A DNA stretch of 64,000 nt. Source: Proteinivorax hydrogeniformans (GTDB lineage Bacteria > Bacillota > Proteinivoracia > Proteinivoracales > Proteinivoracaceae). How positions within the stretch are numbered: the stretch's first letter is position 1; each line of letters starts with the position of its first letter. The stretch lies in contig NZ_CP159485.1 of NCBI RefSeq assembly GCF_040515995.1, positions 1,674,001-1,738,000 of the forward strand, given 5' to 3'. A model generated the notes under the pieces. It saw only the letters and a program-made list of their open reading frames with translations, did not search any database and was not told the DNA's origin. Shown piece after piece: positions 50,732 to 59,454 of the stretch. The position numbers were made by a program, and so were the translations under genes.

Positions 50732-53365
50732 TTATCTACCCCTTTCAATAAGGTCCAAACCTTTGATATAGTTAAGCTCATCGTCTTTTGTATGGATTTG
50801 TCCGTTTAATTTCTGCTGCCTTAATCTAGATATTATTTTGCTATAAATTGGACCAGGTTCTATCCCCATCTTTTTTAGATCGTTACCTGTAGTTTCAACA
50901 TCGACCTTCTGTAACTCCTCTAAATATAAAAATATCCTATTTTTAAGTAAATCGCTATCTGCTAACGCCATCATGGCACAAAGGCAATGAATGCTTAGAC
51001 TATTTAGTGCATCATAAATTTCAGAAGGGTCTAGGTGTTTACTTGATTTTAGTCTTTCTATTCTATCTAACCCTCCATTAAAAAAGTTACTAATAATTAA
51101 TCTGCTGCCTTTTTCCAAGTTAAAGTCATTAAGGACGATTTCAAAAGCTTTTTTAGGATAACTGTTGATTAGTACTAGTAGATAGACTAACAAAACATCT
51201 TTTTGCTCTATTATGCTTTTCTCTTGCAATATCTGTACGCTGTCAACTGTTTTTCTCAAATCCTTTTTAAGCTGCTGTGGCTTAGTACATTGCCCAAAAA
51301 TATTGTCTATAATTCCTAACTCTAATGCCCTTGTAAAAATCACTGAAGGATTAGGCTCAGATACTATGGCCTGGAGTTGTTCCATAATGCGGGTGCCACT
51401 TAATTTTTGTAATACGTTATTCTCTAAGGCGTTGTGTAAAAAACTCATAGTGCCTTCATCCATTTGAAAGGAATAGCGACTTTCAAATCTAAGAGCTCTA
51501 AAAATGCGAGTTGGATCTTCTACAAAGCTTAGGTTATACAAAACTTTAATATTACCTTGCTCTAGGTCTTTTCTACCCTCAAAAAAGTCTAAAAACTCCC
51601 CAAACCTATCTGAGTTAAGCCTAAAAGCTAAGGTGTTAATTGTGAAATCCCGCCTATACAAATCATGTTTTATGGTAGTTTCCTCCACCTCCGGCATTGC
51701 TGCTGGGAAAGGATAGAACTCCATTCTAGCTGTAGCGAAATCAATCTTTCTGCCGTCTTTTAAAGTGATAGTAGCAGTGCCAAATTTTTCGTATTCTTTG
51801 ATCTCTCCACCTAAATACTTTACTATCTTATGGGCAAAAGAAATCGCATCTTGCTCTACCACAATATCAATATCAAGATTGGGTACACCAAGTAATAAAT
51901 CTCTGACAAAGCCACCAACGGCATATGCTTTGTAACCTTCTTTTTGTGCCTTTTGACCAATCAACCATAACAAACCCTGTAGTTTTTTGGGCAATCGGGT
52001 GTTAATTACTTCCATCAAATTTTCACTTTCTTGAGCCATGCTATAATCATTGAAAGTATATAAAGGCTTATGCCATCTAGGGGCTTGTTTGCCATGAATG
52101 ACCTTTAACACGTCGGTTCTGGTGATTATACCGATCATTTTATCGCTTTCATCCACCACTAAAAGCCTGCCGATATCATAGTGGGTTAACTTCTGTCTCA
52201 CAGTCTTAAGACTTGAGTCTGGGGAAATTGTCACCACGTTAGTGGACATAAACCCTTTTACAGGAGCATGAGTCAACTTATGATGTATAGCCTTATCAAC
52301 ATCTGTCCTGGATATTATGCCCAACAACTTATCATTTTCAACTACCGGCAATCCTGTATGACCATACCTTAGCATAACTCTGCTGGCTTCATTGATGGAA
52401 ATATCAGGACCAATTGTTTTAACATGATTTGTCATAACATCTTTTGCGGTAAGAGGAGATGGCAGTTTATTAAGTAAAGAGATAAACTCATGCTTTATAG
52501 CCGCTAAGTCTTTATCTTTGATTGTAGCTGCAGCGGACTGTGGGTGTCCTCCGCCTCCCATCTCAACAATGGGCTGGGAAATAGGAAGGTTTTCGTTAAA
52601 GCTTCTGCCTATTACATGAATTCTATCAATCATTTTTACCAAGGTAAAAACAGCATCTACATCTTCTATTTTACCAAGCTTATGTGTTAACTCTCCTACT
52701 CCTCCAATAAACTCGTCTAAAGAGGCAGTACAAACTACTACGTTCCAGCCATTAAAATCATAGTTTTCCATGTTATCCATAAGCGTTTCTAAAAGCGTTT
52801 TTTGATTTTCTGTTAAGGGTTTCGATATATACTGGCTGACTAGTGATAGCTTGGCACCATTTTCTAAAAGAAATGCCGCTGCTTTTACATCTCTAGGAGT
52901 GGTCTGGGCAAAAGTTAAATTGCCAGTGTCTTCATAGATGCCTAAAAGAAAAGTAGTAGCTTCAAAGGGAGTTAATTCAACATTGTTTTGCTGAATTTCT
53001 TCTATTAGTAAAGTAACAGTTGCACCTACCTCTTCAACTTTTCCCTGCGGAACTTTTTCACCTGATAAGGGGTGATGATCAAAAACAATTACTTCAATGG
53101 ATTCTTCCCTCAAAAGAGCAGATAAAGTGCCTATCCTTTTAGAGGACAATGTATCTACAATAATTAGTTTTTCTACTTGCTTAGGATCTATTTCAGAAGG
53201 AGCTTTAAAATCTAATACGTCTTTATGTAATGAAATATATTCTTTTACATTCTTTTTTACCTTTCCTGCTAACACCATTTTTGTCTTAGGATATAGCTTT
53301 GTACAGGCTAACATCGAAGCAAAGCCGTCAAAATCAGTGTTTACGTGAGTAGTAACTATATTCAC
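50732..53365 (-). CDS. DHH-CBS-CCA multidomain tRNA nucleotidyltransferase
   Basis: 877 residues, about twice a normal CCA enzyme. Residues 1-300: DHH/DHHA1 phosphoesterase (HVNTDFDGFAS, FDHHPLSG, GGGGHPQSAAAT). Residues 305-430: two CBS domains. Residues 455-877: class II nucleotidyltransferase with AVGGFVRDLLLGVPNLDID and the RNA-binding DPTRIFRALRFESRYSF. The last part probably adds CCA or A to tRNA 3' ends; the first may degrade short RNAs, and CBS may sense adenine nucleotides. It starts with GTG behind GGAGGTG. Confidence 0.92.
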   Translation of the reverse strand: MNIVTTHVNTDFDGFASMLACTKLYPKTKMVLAGKVKKNVKEYISLHKDVLDFKAPSEIDPKQVEKLIIVDTLSSKRIGTLSALLREESIEVIVFDHHPLSGEKVPQGKVEEVGATVTLLIEEIQQNNVELTPFEATTFLLGIYEDTGNLTFAQTTPRDVKAAAFLLENGAKLSLVSQYISKPLTENQKTLLETLMDNMENYDFNGWNVVVCTASLDEFIGGVGELTHKLGKIEDVDAVFTLVKMIDRIHVIGRSFNENLPISQPIVEMGGGGHPQSAAATIKDKDLAAIKHEFISLLNKLPSPLTAKDVMTNHVKTIGPDISINEASRVMLRYGHTGLPVVENDKLLGIISRTDVDKAIHHKLTHAPVKGFMSTNVVTISPDSSLKTVRQKLTHYDIGRLLVVDESDKMIGIITRTDVLKVIHGKQAPRWHKPLYTFNDYSMAQESENLMEVINTRLPKKLQGLLWLIGQKAQKEGYKAYAVGGFVRDLLLGVPNLDIDIVVEQDAISFAHKIVKYLGGEIKEYEKFGTATITLKDGRKIDFATARMEFYPFPAAMPEVEETTIKHDLYRRDFTINTLAFRLNSDRFGEFLDFFEGRKDLEQGNIKVLYNLSFVEDPTRIFRALRFESRYSFQMDEGTMSFLHNALENNVLQKLSGTRIMEQLQAIVSEPNPSVIFTRALELGIIDNIFGQCTKPQQLKKDLRKTVDSVQILQEKSIIEQKDVLLVYLLVLINSYPKKAFEIVLNDFNLEKGSRLIISNFFNGGLDRIERLKSSKHLDPSEIYDALNSLSIHCLCAMMALADSDLLKNRIFLYLEELQKVDVETTGNDLKKMGIEPGPIYSKIISRLRQQKLNGQIHTKDDELNYIKGLDLIERGR

Positions 53366-53476
53366 AGGCTACCACCTCCAAATATATGTAGTTTTAACTT
53401 AATTAAGTATATCATATCGCCCGACTGCTTAAAAGCGTTTAAAGTTATGGATACTTGCAATGGCTTATGAATTTAA

Positions 53477-53530
53477 AAAGGGGCTGTCTCATAAGAGGAA
53501 TATTTCCCCTATAAAGAGACAACCCTTTCT
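53477..53530 (-). terminator. Terminator of the spoVA/activase operon
   Basis: On the minus strand AGGGTTGTCTCTTTATAGGGG pairs with CCTCTTATGAGACAGCCCCTT, leading into T5. Confidence 0.75.
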
Positions 53531-53531
53531 A

Positions 53532-54506
53532 TTAACTACTTATCTTTTCTTGTTTTAGCGGTTGAAGGTACTTTTGACATTTGTCACCCCAACTTCCTAC
53601 GATGATGCCATTTCTCTTTAGGTTAACTACCTCGCAGTTATTCCCACAATCGTTACAGTTAAAAGATGTAGTTGTAAAATCATCATCTATTGCTTCTACG
53701 CCTAGAAACTGTGACTTTACAGGACGGTGGATACATGCTAGGTGTGCAGATCCAAAGGCGCCCATAACATCAAAGTGAGTTGGTATTAGTATTTTTTGCT
53801 CCAACTCTTTTTCAAAGGCCGCTACAATACCAGGGTTAGCCGCTACCCCTCCTTGGAACATTATTGGTGATTTGATATCTTTACCCTTACCAACATTGTT
53901 TAAGTAATTTCGTGCCAGCGATGTGCATAGACCGGCTAGTATATCAGCAATGTTGTTGCCTAATTGCTGCTTGTGAATCATGTCTGATTCAGCAAAGACA
54001 GAACAACGACCAGCTATTCTTAATTCTGTAGTAGATTCTAAAGCAATACGCCCAAAATCCTCTATGCATATTCCCAGTCGCGCCGCCTGTTGATCTAAAA
54101 AAGAACCGGTACCAGCTGCACATACACTATTCATGGCAAAGTCTGTAACTATAGAGTCGTTAAGCACGATTATTTTGGAATCCTGCCCTCCTATCTCTAT
54201 TACCGTCCTTACATCTTTATCATGTTTTAAAGCTCCTACAGCATGGGCTGTAATCTCATTTTTGACAACGTCGGCTCCAATCATTGCTGCCGCAAGCTTC
54301 CTTCCACTGCCAGTTGTCCCCACAGATAGCACAGGGTTATCCTTTGTAAATCTGCTAACAGCATCAAACCCTTTTTTTATAGCCTCAATTGGCCTTCCCT
54401 GAGTCCTAATATATTCTTTTGATAGGAGGTTCTGATTATCATCTAAAACCACTATGTTAGTAGAAACAGATCCTACATCTATTCCTATAAACACTCCTTT
54501 ACCCAT
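53532..54506 (-). CDS. Acyl-CoA dehydratase activase-like ATPase (BadF/BcrA family)
   Basis: 324 residues. ASKHA ATPase fold with the phosphate-1 motif IGIDVGSVSTNIVVLD, GGQDSKII, the iron-sulfur-bridging CAAGTGSFLDQQAARL near residue 130 and AGRCSVFAESDMIH near residue 163. Activases use ATP to drive electrons into 2-hydroxyacyl-CoA dehydratases. A C-terminal Cys-rich tail (FNCNDCGNNCEV) is additional. Together with the next two genes it corresponds to a larger fused activase split into three. It overlaps the preceding gene by eight bases. Confidence 0.85.
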   Translation of the reverse strand: MGKGVFIGIDVGSVSTNIVVLDDNQNLLSKEYIRTQGRPIEAIKKGFDAVSRFTKDNPVLSVGTTGSGRKLAAAMIGADVVKNEITAHAVGALKHDKDVRTVIEIGGQDSKIIVLNDSIVTDFAMNSVCAAGTGSFLDQQAARLGICIEDFGRIALESTTELRIAGRCSVFAESDMIHKQQLGNNIADILAGLCTSLARNYLNNVGKGKDIKSPIMFQGGVAANPGIVAAFEKELEQKILIPTHFDVMGAFGSAHLACIHRPVKSQFLGVEAIDDDFTTTSFNCNDCGNNCEVVNLKRNGIIVGSWGDKCQKYLQPLKQEKISS

Positions 54507-55596
54507 AGAGCTTCACCCCTTCACTTTGCATTTTTTTCTGACATATCAAATCCACGTAAGCCTCCAGTCTGGTGTCAATACCCGCTTGAGCGGAATGCTC
54601 ATCCAAGGATAAGGTTAAAACTGGAATCTTTTTGTCTTTTGATACCTTGCTTATTATTCCTTGCGCAAGTATTTCTGGAGTGCAGGTAAATGGATACACT
54701 TGAATAACTCCGTCGAATCCTTGGTCCTTTGCTTTAACCGTTTGCGCAACTGTCTCCTGCCCATGCCCACCAACCATTTGGTCTAAGTAAGCCTTAGCTA
54801 AGCGAGCCGTTTCTTTTTCTTTTAAAATTGGAATCATATCTTTAAGCACATGTCCATCAAACCATTCACCTAAATATATAGTCCGTTCAACCTCTACACC
54901 TAATTTGGCTAACTTTTCTTCTATATATAAATTTGCTGCCGGTTCGCAAACTAAGTATATTTCACCTAAAAATTTTATCCTAGCTTTTGGTTGGATCTTT
55001 TGTAGTTTTTCAAGCTTATATTTATAGTGATCATACAACCCTTTGATAAATTCCACATCTTTAATAGGTTCCACTCGCTTTACAAATTGTTCATAGATTT
55101 TAAAGCTTTTAATCTCCCCCATCTCTCTAGGGGCCGTTTTTAAAGTTACCTGGTGTAACCTATCTAAATATTTTTGTTTTGTCAGCGCTATATAGACGTA
55201 GCTAATAACTTTATGCCAAGGTGTTTTATTTCGCAGCTTGTTGATGGTTGTATAAGCTTGTCTAGGATATCTCGCAGGAGGCTCAATAATATATGAATCG
55301 AACTTATACCCCATCTGGGACAAAGCACCTTTCTGTAGGTATCCATAGTAGCCAAAACGACAAGGTCCTACTCCGCCTGCCATTAATATACTATCAGCAC
55401 CATTATCAAGAGCTTCTATAAAACTCCCTGTTGTTATTTTAAGAGGAAAGCAGGCTAACTCAGGAGAGTTTTTAGTTCCAACTGCTATAGTATTTTCTGT
55501 TATCTTTGGGGGCTTAATAACGTCATGTCCCATCCAATGCAATAGGTTACCTATAGACACGTGACTTGTTCCAAATCTTGGAAATGTTATGCCCAT
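54499..55596 (-). CDS. 2-Hydroxyacyl-CoA dehydratase-type protein (COG3581-like)
   Basis: 365 residues. Resembles the D-component/HgdB-type proteins, with possible Fe-S ligands in ACFPLKITTG near residue 50 and GGVGPCRFGYYG near residue 75, plus the closing TLDEH-type LSLDEHSAQAGIDTRLEAYV. The same LDEHSAxAG motif ends the preceding protein, so the two are paralogues or halves of one ancestor. No classical dehydratase substrate genes are near. ATG start, ten-base overlap upstream. Confidence 0.75.
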   Translation of the reverse strand: MGITFPRFGTSHVSIGNLLHWMGHDVIKPPKITENTIAVGTKNSPELACFPLKITTGSFIEALDNGADSILMAGGVGPCRFGYYGYLQKGALSQMGYKFDSYIIEPPARYPRQAYTTINKLRNKTPWHKVISYVYIALTKQKYLDRLHQVTLKTAPREMGEIKSFKIYEQFVKRVEPIKDVEFIKGLYDHYKYKLEKLQKIQPKARIKFLGEIYLVCEPAANLYIEEKLAKLGVEVERTIYLGEWFDGHVLKDMIPILKEKETARLAKAYLDQMVGGHGQETVAQTVKAKDQGFDGVIQVYPFTCTPEILAQGIISKVSKDKKIPVLTLSLDEHSAQAGIDTRLEAYVDLICQKKMQSEGVKLYG

Positions 55597-56501
55597 AGTT
55601 TCTCCCTCCTTAACATAAGAAGATCCATAAAAGCCTCGATTCTAGTAATTAGTCCTGCTTCTGCGCTGTGCTCATCTAAAGTTAAGAACATTATTGGAGT
55701 TTGTCTTCTTTTTTTACGATGCTGCTCAATTATCTCAGTTACAAATGAGTGAGGTCCACATCCAAACGAAGTAACAACTATAATTCCTTGAACTTCTCCC
55801 TTTTCCATAGAGCTTAAAGCAGCTGCCGCTATCTCTTCACCATAACTCCAAAAAAGAGGCTTGGGAAGTAAATCTTTTCCCATTTTCAACTCTACATCAG
55901 TATAGTCCTCCACAGTTTTAACATCTGCATAATTTTTCACCTTTTCCAAAATACCCGAATTTAAGCCTGGGTCGTAAATATTATAACTATGACCTAAAAC
56001 AGCAACGTTAACTTCTTTATTCATTACTTTTTGTTTTTTGGGCTTTTTATCGTTTAGTTTGTTAATTGTTTTTCTTATTTTTGTAGGTGAGATATCTAAT
56101 TCTCTACTTAACTCCACACAGAATTTTTTCAATCCATTATTTGTTCTTAAGTCTATCCTAGGTGATATTAGCTTAGGTAGATGCGGCATCAGACTTAAGC
56201 AATATTCAGGCAGTCCTAAAAATTTAGGGCATATGTATTTCTTCTTTTCGATAGCCACGACTCTAGGCAAAAAAATAGCATCAACACCAGCATTTGCAAG
56301 ATAATCTAAATGTCCTAAGCCTGCCTTAACAGGTAGGCAGGCTTCATCGATAGAGAAACTATTTCCTCTTTTTATAAATGCTTTAGTAGTAGGAGGAGAG
56401 ATCAAAGTTTCAACTCCCAAAATATTAAAAAATTCTTCTACTTTCTCAGAAACGTTATAATATAGCAAGGTTTTTGGAATACCTATCAACTTATTCTTCA
56501 T
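55587..56501 (-). CDS. Activase-associated DUF2229 protein (COG3580-like)
   Basis: 304 residues, beginning GIPKTLLYYNVSEKVEEFF, the usual opening of DUF2229 proteins. Conserved Cys in DEACLPVKAGLGH near residue 50 and ICPKFLGLPEY near residue 90; it ends LTLDEHSAEAGLITRIEAFM. In many Clostridia this domain is fused to an activase in proteins of about 1400 residues. The start is ATG 56501 behind GGAGG; spoVAEA ends 17 bases before it, so it probably belongs to the spoVA transcript. Confidence 0.75.
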   Translation of the reverse strand: MKNKLIGIPKTLLYYNVSEKVEEFFNILGVETLISPPTTKAFIKRGNSFSIDEACLPVKAGLGHLDYLANAGVDAIFLPRVVAIEKKKYICPKFLGLPEYCLSLMPHLPKLISPRIDLRTNNGLKKFCVELSRELDISPTKIRKTINKLNDKKPKKQKVMNKEVNVAVLGHSYNIYDPGLNSGILEKVKNYADVKTVEDYTDVELKMGKDLLPKPLFWSYGEEIAAAALSSMEKGEVQGIIVVTSFGCGPHSFVTEIIEQHRKKRRQTPIMFLTLDEHSAEAGLITRIEAFMDLLMLRREKLWA

Positions 56502-56517
56502 AAATAACATCCTCCAG

Positions 56518-57072
56518 TTAAACTCCGTTAATTTTTAAAATTTCTTCAATAGCTTTTATCGTTACAGGGACACCTTCTGCTATAGAGTCTTTACCACACA
56601 TCTTGCCTATATCACCAATGCCAATTATATTATCTATACCCAAACTTTCTAAGTTCTCAACTGTATCTCCGTAAATTTTGTTGTCAGAAACCTCTACGCC
56701 GTCTTTATCAACACCATGAGATACAAAATCACCTGTTAAGGTAATTGACTTATCAGGGTTGATTGGCTCAACTGCTGGACTGTTTGATGCCACAGCTAAT
56801 GCCCCAATAATCTCTATATCCTCTTGATTGACAAGGTATTCTGTTACTCTTTCTCCTTTTCCTTGTCCAGCCCGACCTCTATCATCTACCATAACCAGCA
56901 CCGTCAAACCTTCACTTTCCATCACAAGGTCTTTAATCTCTTTTCCTTCTAGCTCAGTTGGGTTGCCCGCAGAACTAGAAATACATCTTAAGTTTAATTT
57001 CTCTGCAGCTTTTTCAACACACGATTTGGCAACTTTGTCGCCGTCTGTTACTATTATCACTTTCTTTTTCAC
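56518..57072 (-). CDS. spoVAEA: Stage V sporulation protein AEA
   Basis: 184 residues, soluble. Family motifs KKVIIVTDGDKVAKSCVEKA, VLVMVDDRGRAGQGKGE, EPINPDKSITLTGDFVSHGVDKDGV and GIGDIGKMCGKDS. SpoVAEA is part of the SpoVA set that moves dipicolinate into the spore core and out during germination. The start is GTG 57072 behind GGGGAGG; a longer start would overlap that site. It is last of the spoVA genes before the activase-like trio. Confidence 0.92.
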   Translation of the reverse strand: MKKKVIIVTDGDKVAKSCVEKAAEKLNLRCISSSAGNPTELEGKEIKDLVMESEGLTVLVMVDDRGRAGQGKGERVTEYLVNQEDIEIIGALAVASNSPAVEPINPDKSITLTGDFVSHGVDKDGVEVSDNKIYGDTVENLESLGIDNIIGIGDIGKMCGKDSIAEGVPVTIKAIEEILKINGV

Positions 57073-57157
57073 ATCTACTTCCTCCCCATAATTTGTGTTA
57101 AACAAATTCTATATTCTAATAACTTGATAATACTTATCATAAGAGCTAATTAAAGGG

Positions 57158-57198
57158 GGACTGACATGACGAATAAAGCATAATAATCATGCCAGTCC
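57158..57198 (-). repeat. Palindrome between spoVAEB and spoVAEA
   Basis: GGACTGACATGA at 57158-57169 pairs with TCATGCCAGTCC at 57187-57198 (one G-T pair) across an AT-rich loop. On the minus strand it is followed by CCCTTTAATT, so a weak terminator or processing site is possible. Confidence 0.5.
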
Positions 57199-57275
57199 AC
57201 CTTGTATTAAAATAATTATTAAATACATCTTTACTTGCAAGAGCGATATGGATATTATATCCAAGGTAACTGCGT

Positions 57276-57626
57276 TTATCCCTTTGGGTTAAAAAACAGG
57301 GCAAAGAAAAATGCAAAGATAATAGCAGAGGTAATACCGGTACTTGTCAACTCGAACATACCGGTTAATACACCCACTATGCCAGTGCTAGCTGCTTCCG
57401 ACATAGCTCCTTGGGCTAAAGAGTTTCCAAACGAAGATATAGGTATACTAGCGCCAGCGCCAGCAAACTCAATAAATGCTGGATAAATTCCAAGACCTCC
57501 TAAAATTCCTCCTGCTACTACAAATCCTGAAAGTACATGGGCAGGGGTAAACGGAGTTAAGTCTAGTAGCAGCTGGCCAATAACACATATAGCGCCACCT
57601 ACTAAAAAAGCTATGATGTATTCCAT
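57276..57626 (-). CDS. spoVAEB: Stage V sporulation protein AE (AEB)
   Basis: 116 residues with three to four membrane helices and the SpoVAC/AE core motif FIEFAGAGASIPISSFGNSL near residue 52. Part of the inner spore membrane channel for calcium dipicolinate. Its ATG at 57626 touches the spoVAD stop. It resembles SpoVAC, a known paralogue. Confidence 0.95.
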   Translation of the reverse strand: MEYIIAFLVGGAICVIGQLLLDLTPFTPAHVLSGFVVAGGILGGLGIYPAFIEFAGAGASIPISSFGNSLAQGAMSEAASTGIVGVLTGMFELTSTGITSAIIFAFFFALFFNPKG

Positions 57627-58633
57627 TAGCTTTCCTCCTTATTCTCTATAATAACGCCATGGGCTGTAGATGGCACAGCTTCTCCCTGTTGAAAGGTAGT
57701 AGGACTTAATAAAGCTCCTGTAGCAACTACAATTATTTTTTTATACTGTTTTTGTTTTAAGTAGTACCCTAGTGTCATCAGCGCCGAGCATGCACAACCG
57801 CTCCCACCTGCATTTACAGAAGGGTCTTCACCATATATCTCAACGCCACAGTCTACATAGTTAGTACCCAAAAAGTACCCAGCTTCATTTAGTAAGTCCT
57901 TTAAAATCTTACCTCCAACTTGACCTAAATCGCCTGTTAAAATAAGATCAAAGTCTTCTGGGCTTTTCTGAGTATCATCTAAAATATTCTTTAAAGTATC
58001 AGCAGCAGCTGGCGCCATAGCACTTCCCATATCATAAGGATCTTTAATTCCTTTATCTAGCACCTTTCCAACTGTAAAATGTGTTATCTTAGGGCCGGAT
58101 TTATTTGCCTCTAGCACAGTACTGCCAGCTCCTGTAACTGTATGCTGTGAATATCCAGGAGGCTTTCCTCCATATTCTGTTGGAAATCTAAATTGTCTTT
58201 CAGCAGCTGCATAATGGCTTGAGGTAGCTGTTACTACTCTTTTTCCACACCCAGCCTCTAAAAGTGTGGATCCGACAATCAACCCTTCTACAAAGGTGGA
58301 GCAAGCACCGTATAAACCTAAAAAAGGAATGGAAAGATCGGATGCTGTAAAACTTGAGGTGATAATCTGATTTAATAAGTCTCCAGCTAAAAATATATCA
58401 ACATCATCTGTTTTTAATTTATTATTTTTTAAAGCTTTTTCTACAGCTTCTGTCATTAACTTTTTTTCTGCTTTTTCAAAGCTTTTCTCACCACAGGTCA
58501 TTTCTGAGTATGTAATATCAAAGTATTGACCATAAGGACCTTTTTTTTCTTTGGGCCCAGAAACAGTGGCAGACGAGACTATATTAATTTCAGTATCTAA
58601 TTGATAGGTCCAGTTCCCAACTTTTTTTGCCAT
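57626..58633 (-). CDS. spoVAD: Stage V sporulation protein AD
   Basis: 335 residues with a thiolase-like fold. Motifs: VYGACSTFVEGLIVGSTLLEA near residue 112, TATSSHYAAAERQFRFPTEY, LTGDLGQVGGKIL and SVNAGGSGCACSALMTLGYY near residue 273. SpoVAD binds dipicolinate in the spore inner-membrane complex. Ten bases follow spoVAC; GGAGGGA before the ATG. Confidence 0.97.
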   Translation of the reverse strand: MAKKVGNWTYQLDTEINIVSSATVSGPKEKKGPYGQYFDITYSEMTCGEKSFEKAEKKLMTEAVEKALKNNKLKTDDVDIFLAGDLLNQIITSSFTASDLSIPFLGLYGACSTFVEGLIVGSTLLEAGCGKRVVTATSSHYAAAERQFRFPTEYGGKPPGYSQHTVTGAGSTVLEANKSGPKITHFTVGKVLDKGIKDPYDMGSAMAPAAADTLKNILDDTQKSPEDFDLILTGDLGQVGGKILKDLLNEAGYFLGTNYVDCGVEIYGEDPSVNAGGSGCACSALMTLGYYLKQKQYKKIIVVATGALLSPTTFQQGEAVPSTAHGVIIENKEES

Positions 58634-58643
58634 GAAATCCCTC

Positions 58644-59102
58644 CTATAAAATAGCTGATATTACACCAATGATAAACGCCGTAACCACTCCAAAAACTAT
58701 AACAGAACCAGCTAGTGAAAACATTTTGCCCCCAACCCCCAACACAAAGCCCTCTTTTTTAAACTCCAAAGCAGCACTAACCATAGAGTTAGCAAAGCCC
58801 GTTACAGGAACTGCAGTTCCTGCTCCAGCAAACTTTGCTATCCGGTCAAACACCCCCAAAGCTGTCAATAATCCACCTAAAAAAATTATTGTTGCTACAG
58901 TAGGGTTAGCTGCATCAGTTTGGGAAAACCCAAAAACATTTATAAAAAAATTTTGTATAGCTTGCCCGATAGCACATATTAATCCACCCACCCAAAAAGC
59001 ATTGAGACAGTTTTTAAAAAGAGGGGTTTTAGGATGATGCGTTTTAACGTATTGACTATAGGTTTGCTTTTGTTGTTGATTGCTTTGCTTTTTGTTTGAC
59101 AT
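58644..59102 (-). CDS. spoVAC: Stage V sporulation protein AC
   Basis: 152 residues: a basic, polar N-terminal segment (NKKQSNQQQKQTYSQYVKTH) and about four membrane helices with FAGAGTAVPVTGFANSMVSAA near residue 92. SpoVAC forms the mechanosensitive dipicolinate channel. A hairpin upstream separates it from the dodecin gene. GGAGG before the ATG. Confidence 0.96.
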   Translation of the reverse strand: MSNKKQSNQQQKQTYSQYVKTHHPKTPLFKNCLNAFWVGGLICAIGQAIQNFFINVFGFSQTDAANPTVATIIFLGGLLTALGVFDRIAKFAGAGTAVPVTGFANSMVSAALEFKKEGFVLGVGGKMFSLAGSVIVFGVVTAFIIGVISAIL

Positions 59103-59171
59103 ATAATCTAACTCCTCCTAAACTTTGCTAATAATATTTTCGGCATAAAACAGCCTATATATTCATTTAAA

Positions 59172-59211
59172 AAAGCTTAGCACCAGGCACCCTTAGGTTA
59201 GCGCTAAGCTA
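59172..59211 (-). terminator. Terminator-like hairpin after the dodecin gene
   Basis: On the minus strand AGCTTAGC pairs with GCTAAGCT around a 22-base loop and is followed by six T. It lies inside the spoVA gene cluster and would reduce read-through to spoVAC. Confidence 0.65.
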
Positions 59212-59223
59212 TCTTAACTTTAT

Positions 59224-59436
59224 TTATCTGTCCATTACTGGGAAGGCGACTTTTACATTTGCTTTATATTCAACAAGCTTTCCTTCCTCTACTCTTGCAG
59301 TTAGATTCAGCACTTCAACGCCTGAAATCCCATCAACACTTTTTGCTGATTTTGCCACTGCATTTTGAATAGCGTCTTCCCAGCTTTTCGGTGATTCTCC
59401 TACTAACTCAATAACCTTCGTTACTGTATCAATCAT
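59224..59436 (-). CDS. Dodecin-family flavin-binding protein
   Basis: 70 residues, the size of dodecins. Motifs VTKVIELVGESPKSWEDAIQ, AVAKSAKSVDGISGVEVLN and the C-terminal EYKANVKVAF. Dodecins form 12-subunit shells that store riboflavin, FMN or CoA. Here the gene sits between spoVAB and spoVAC, an unusual place, suggesting a flavin or cofactor store for the spore. AGGAGG lies before the ATG. Confidence 0.9.
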   Translation of the reverse strand: MIDTVTKVIELVGESPKSWEDAIQNAVAKSAKSVDGISGVEVLNLTARVEEGKLVEYKANVKVAFPVMDR

Positions 59437-59454
59437 TTTTTAACCTCCTATAAT

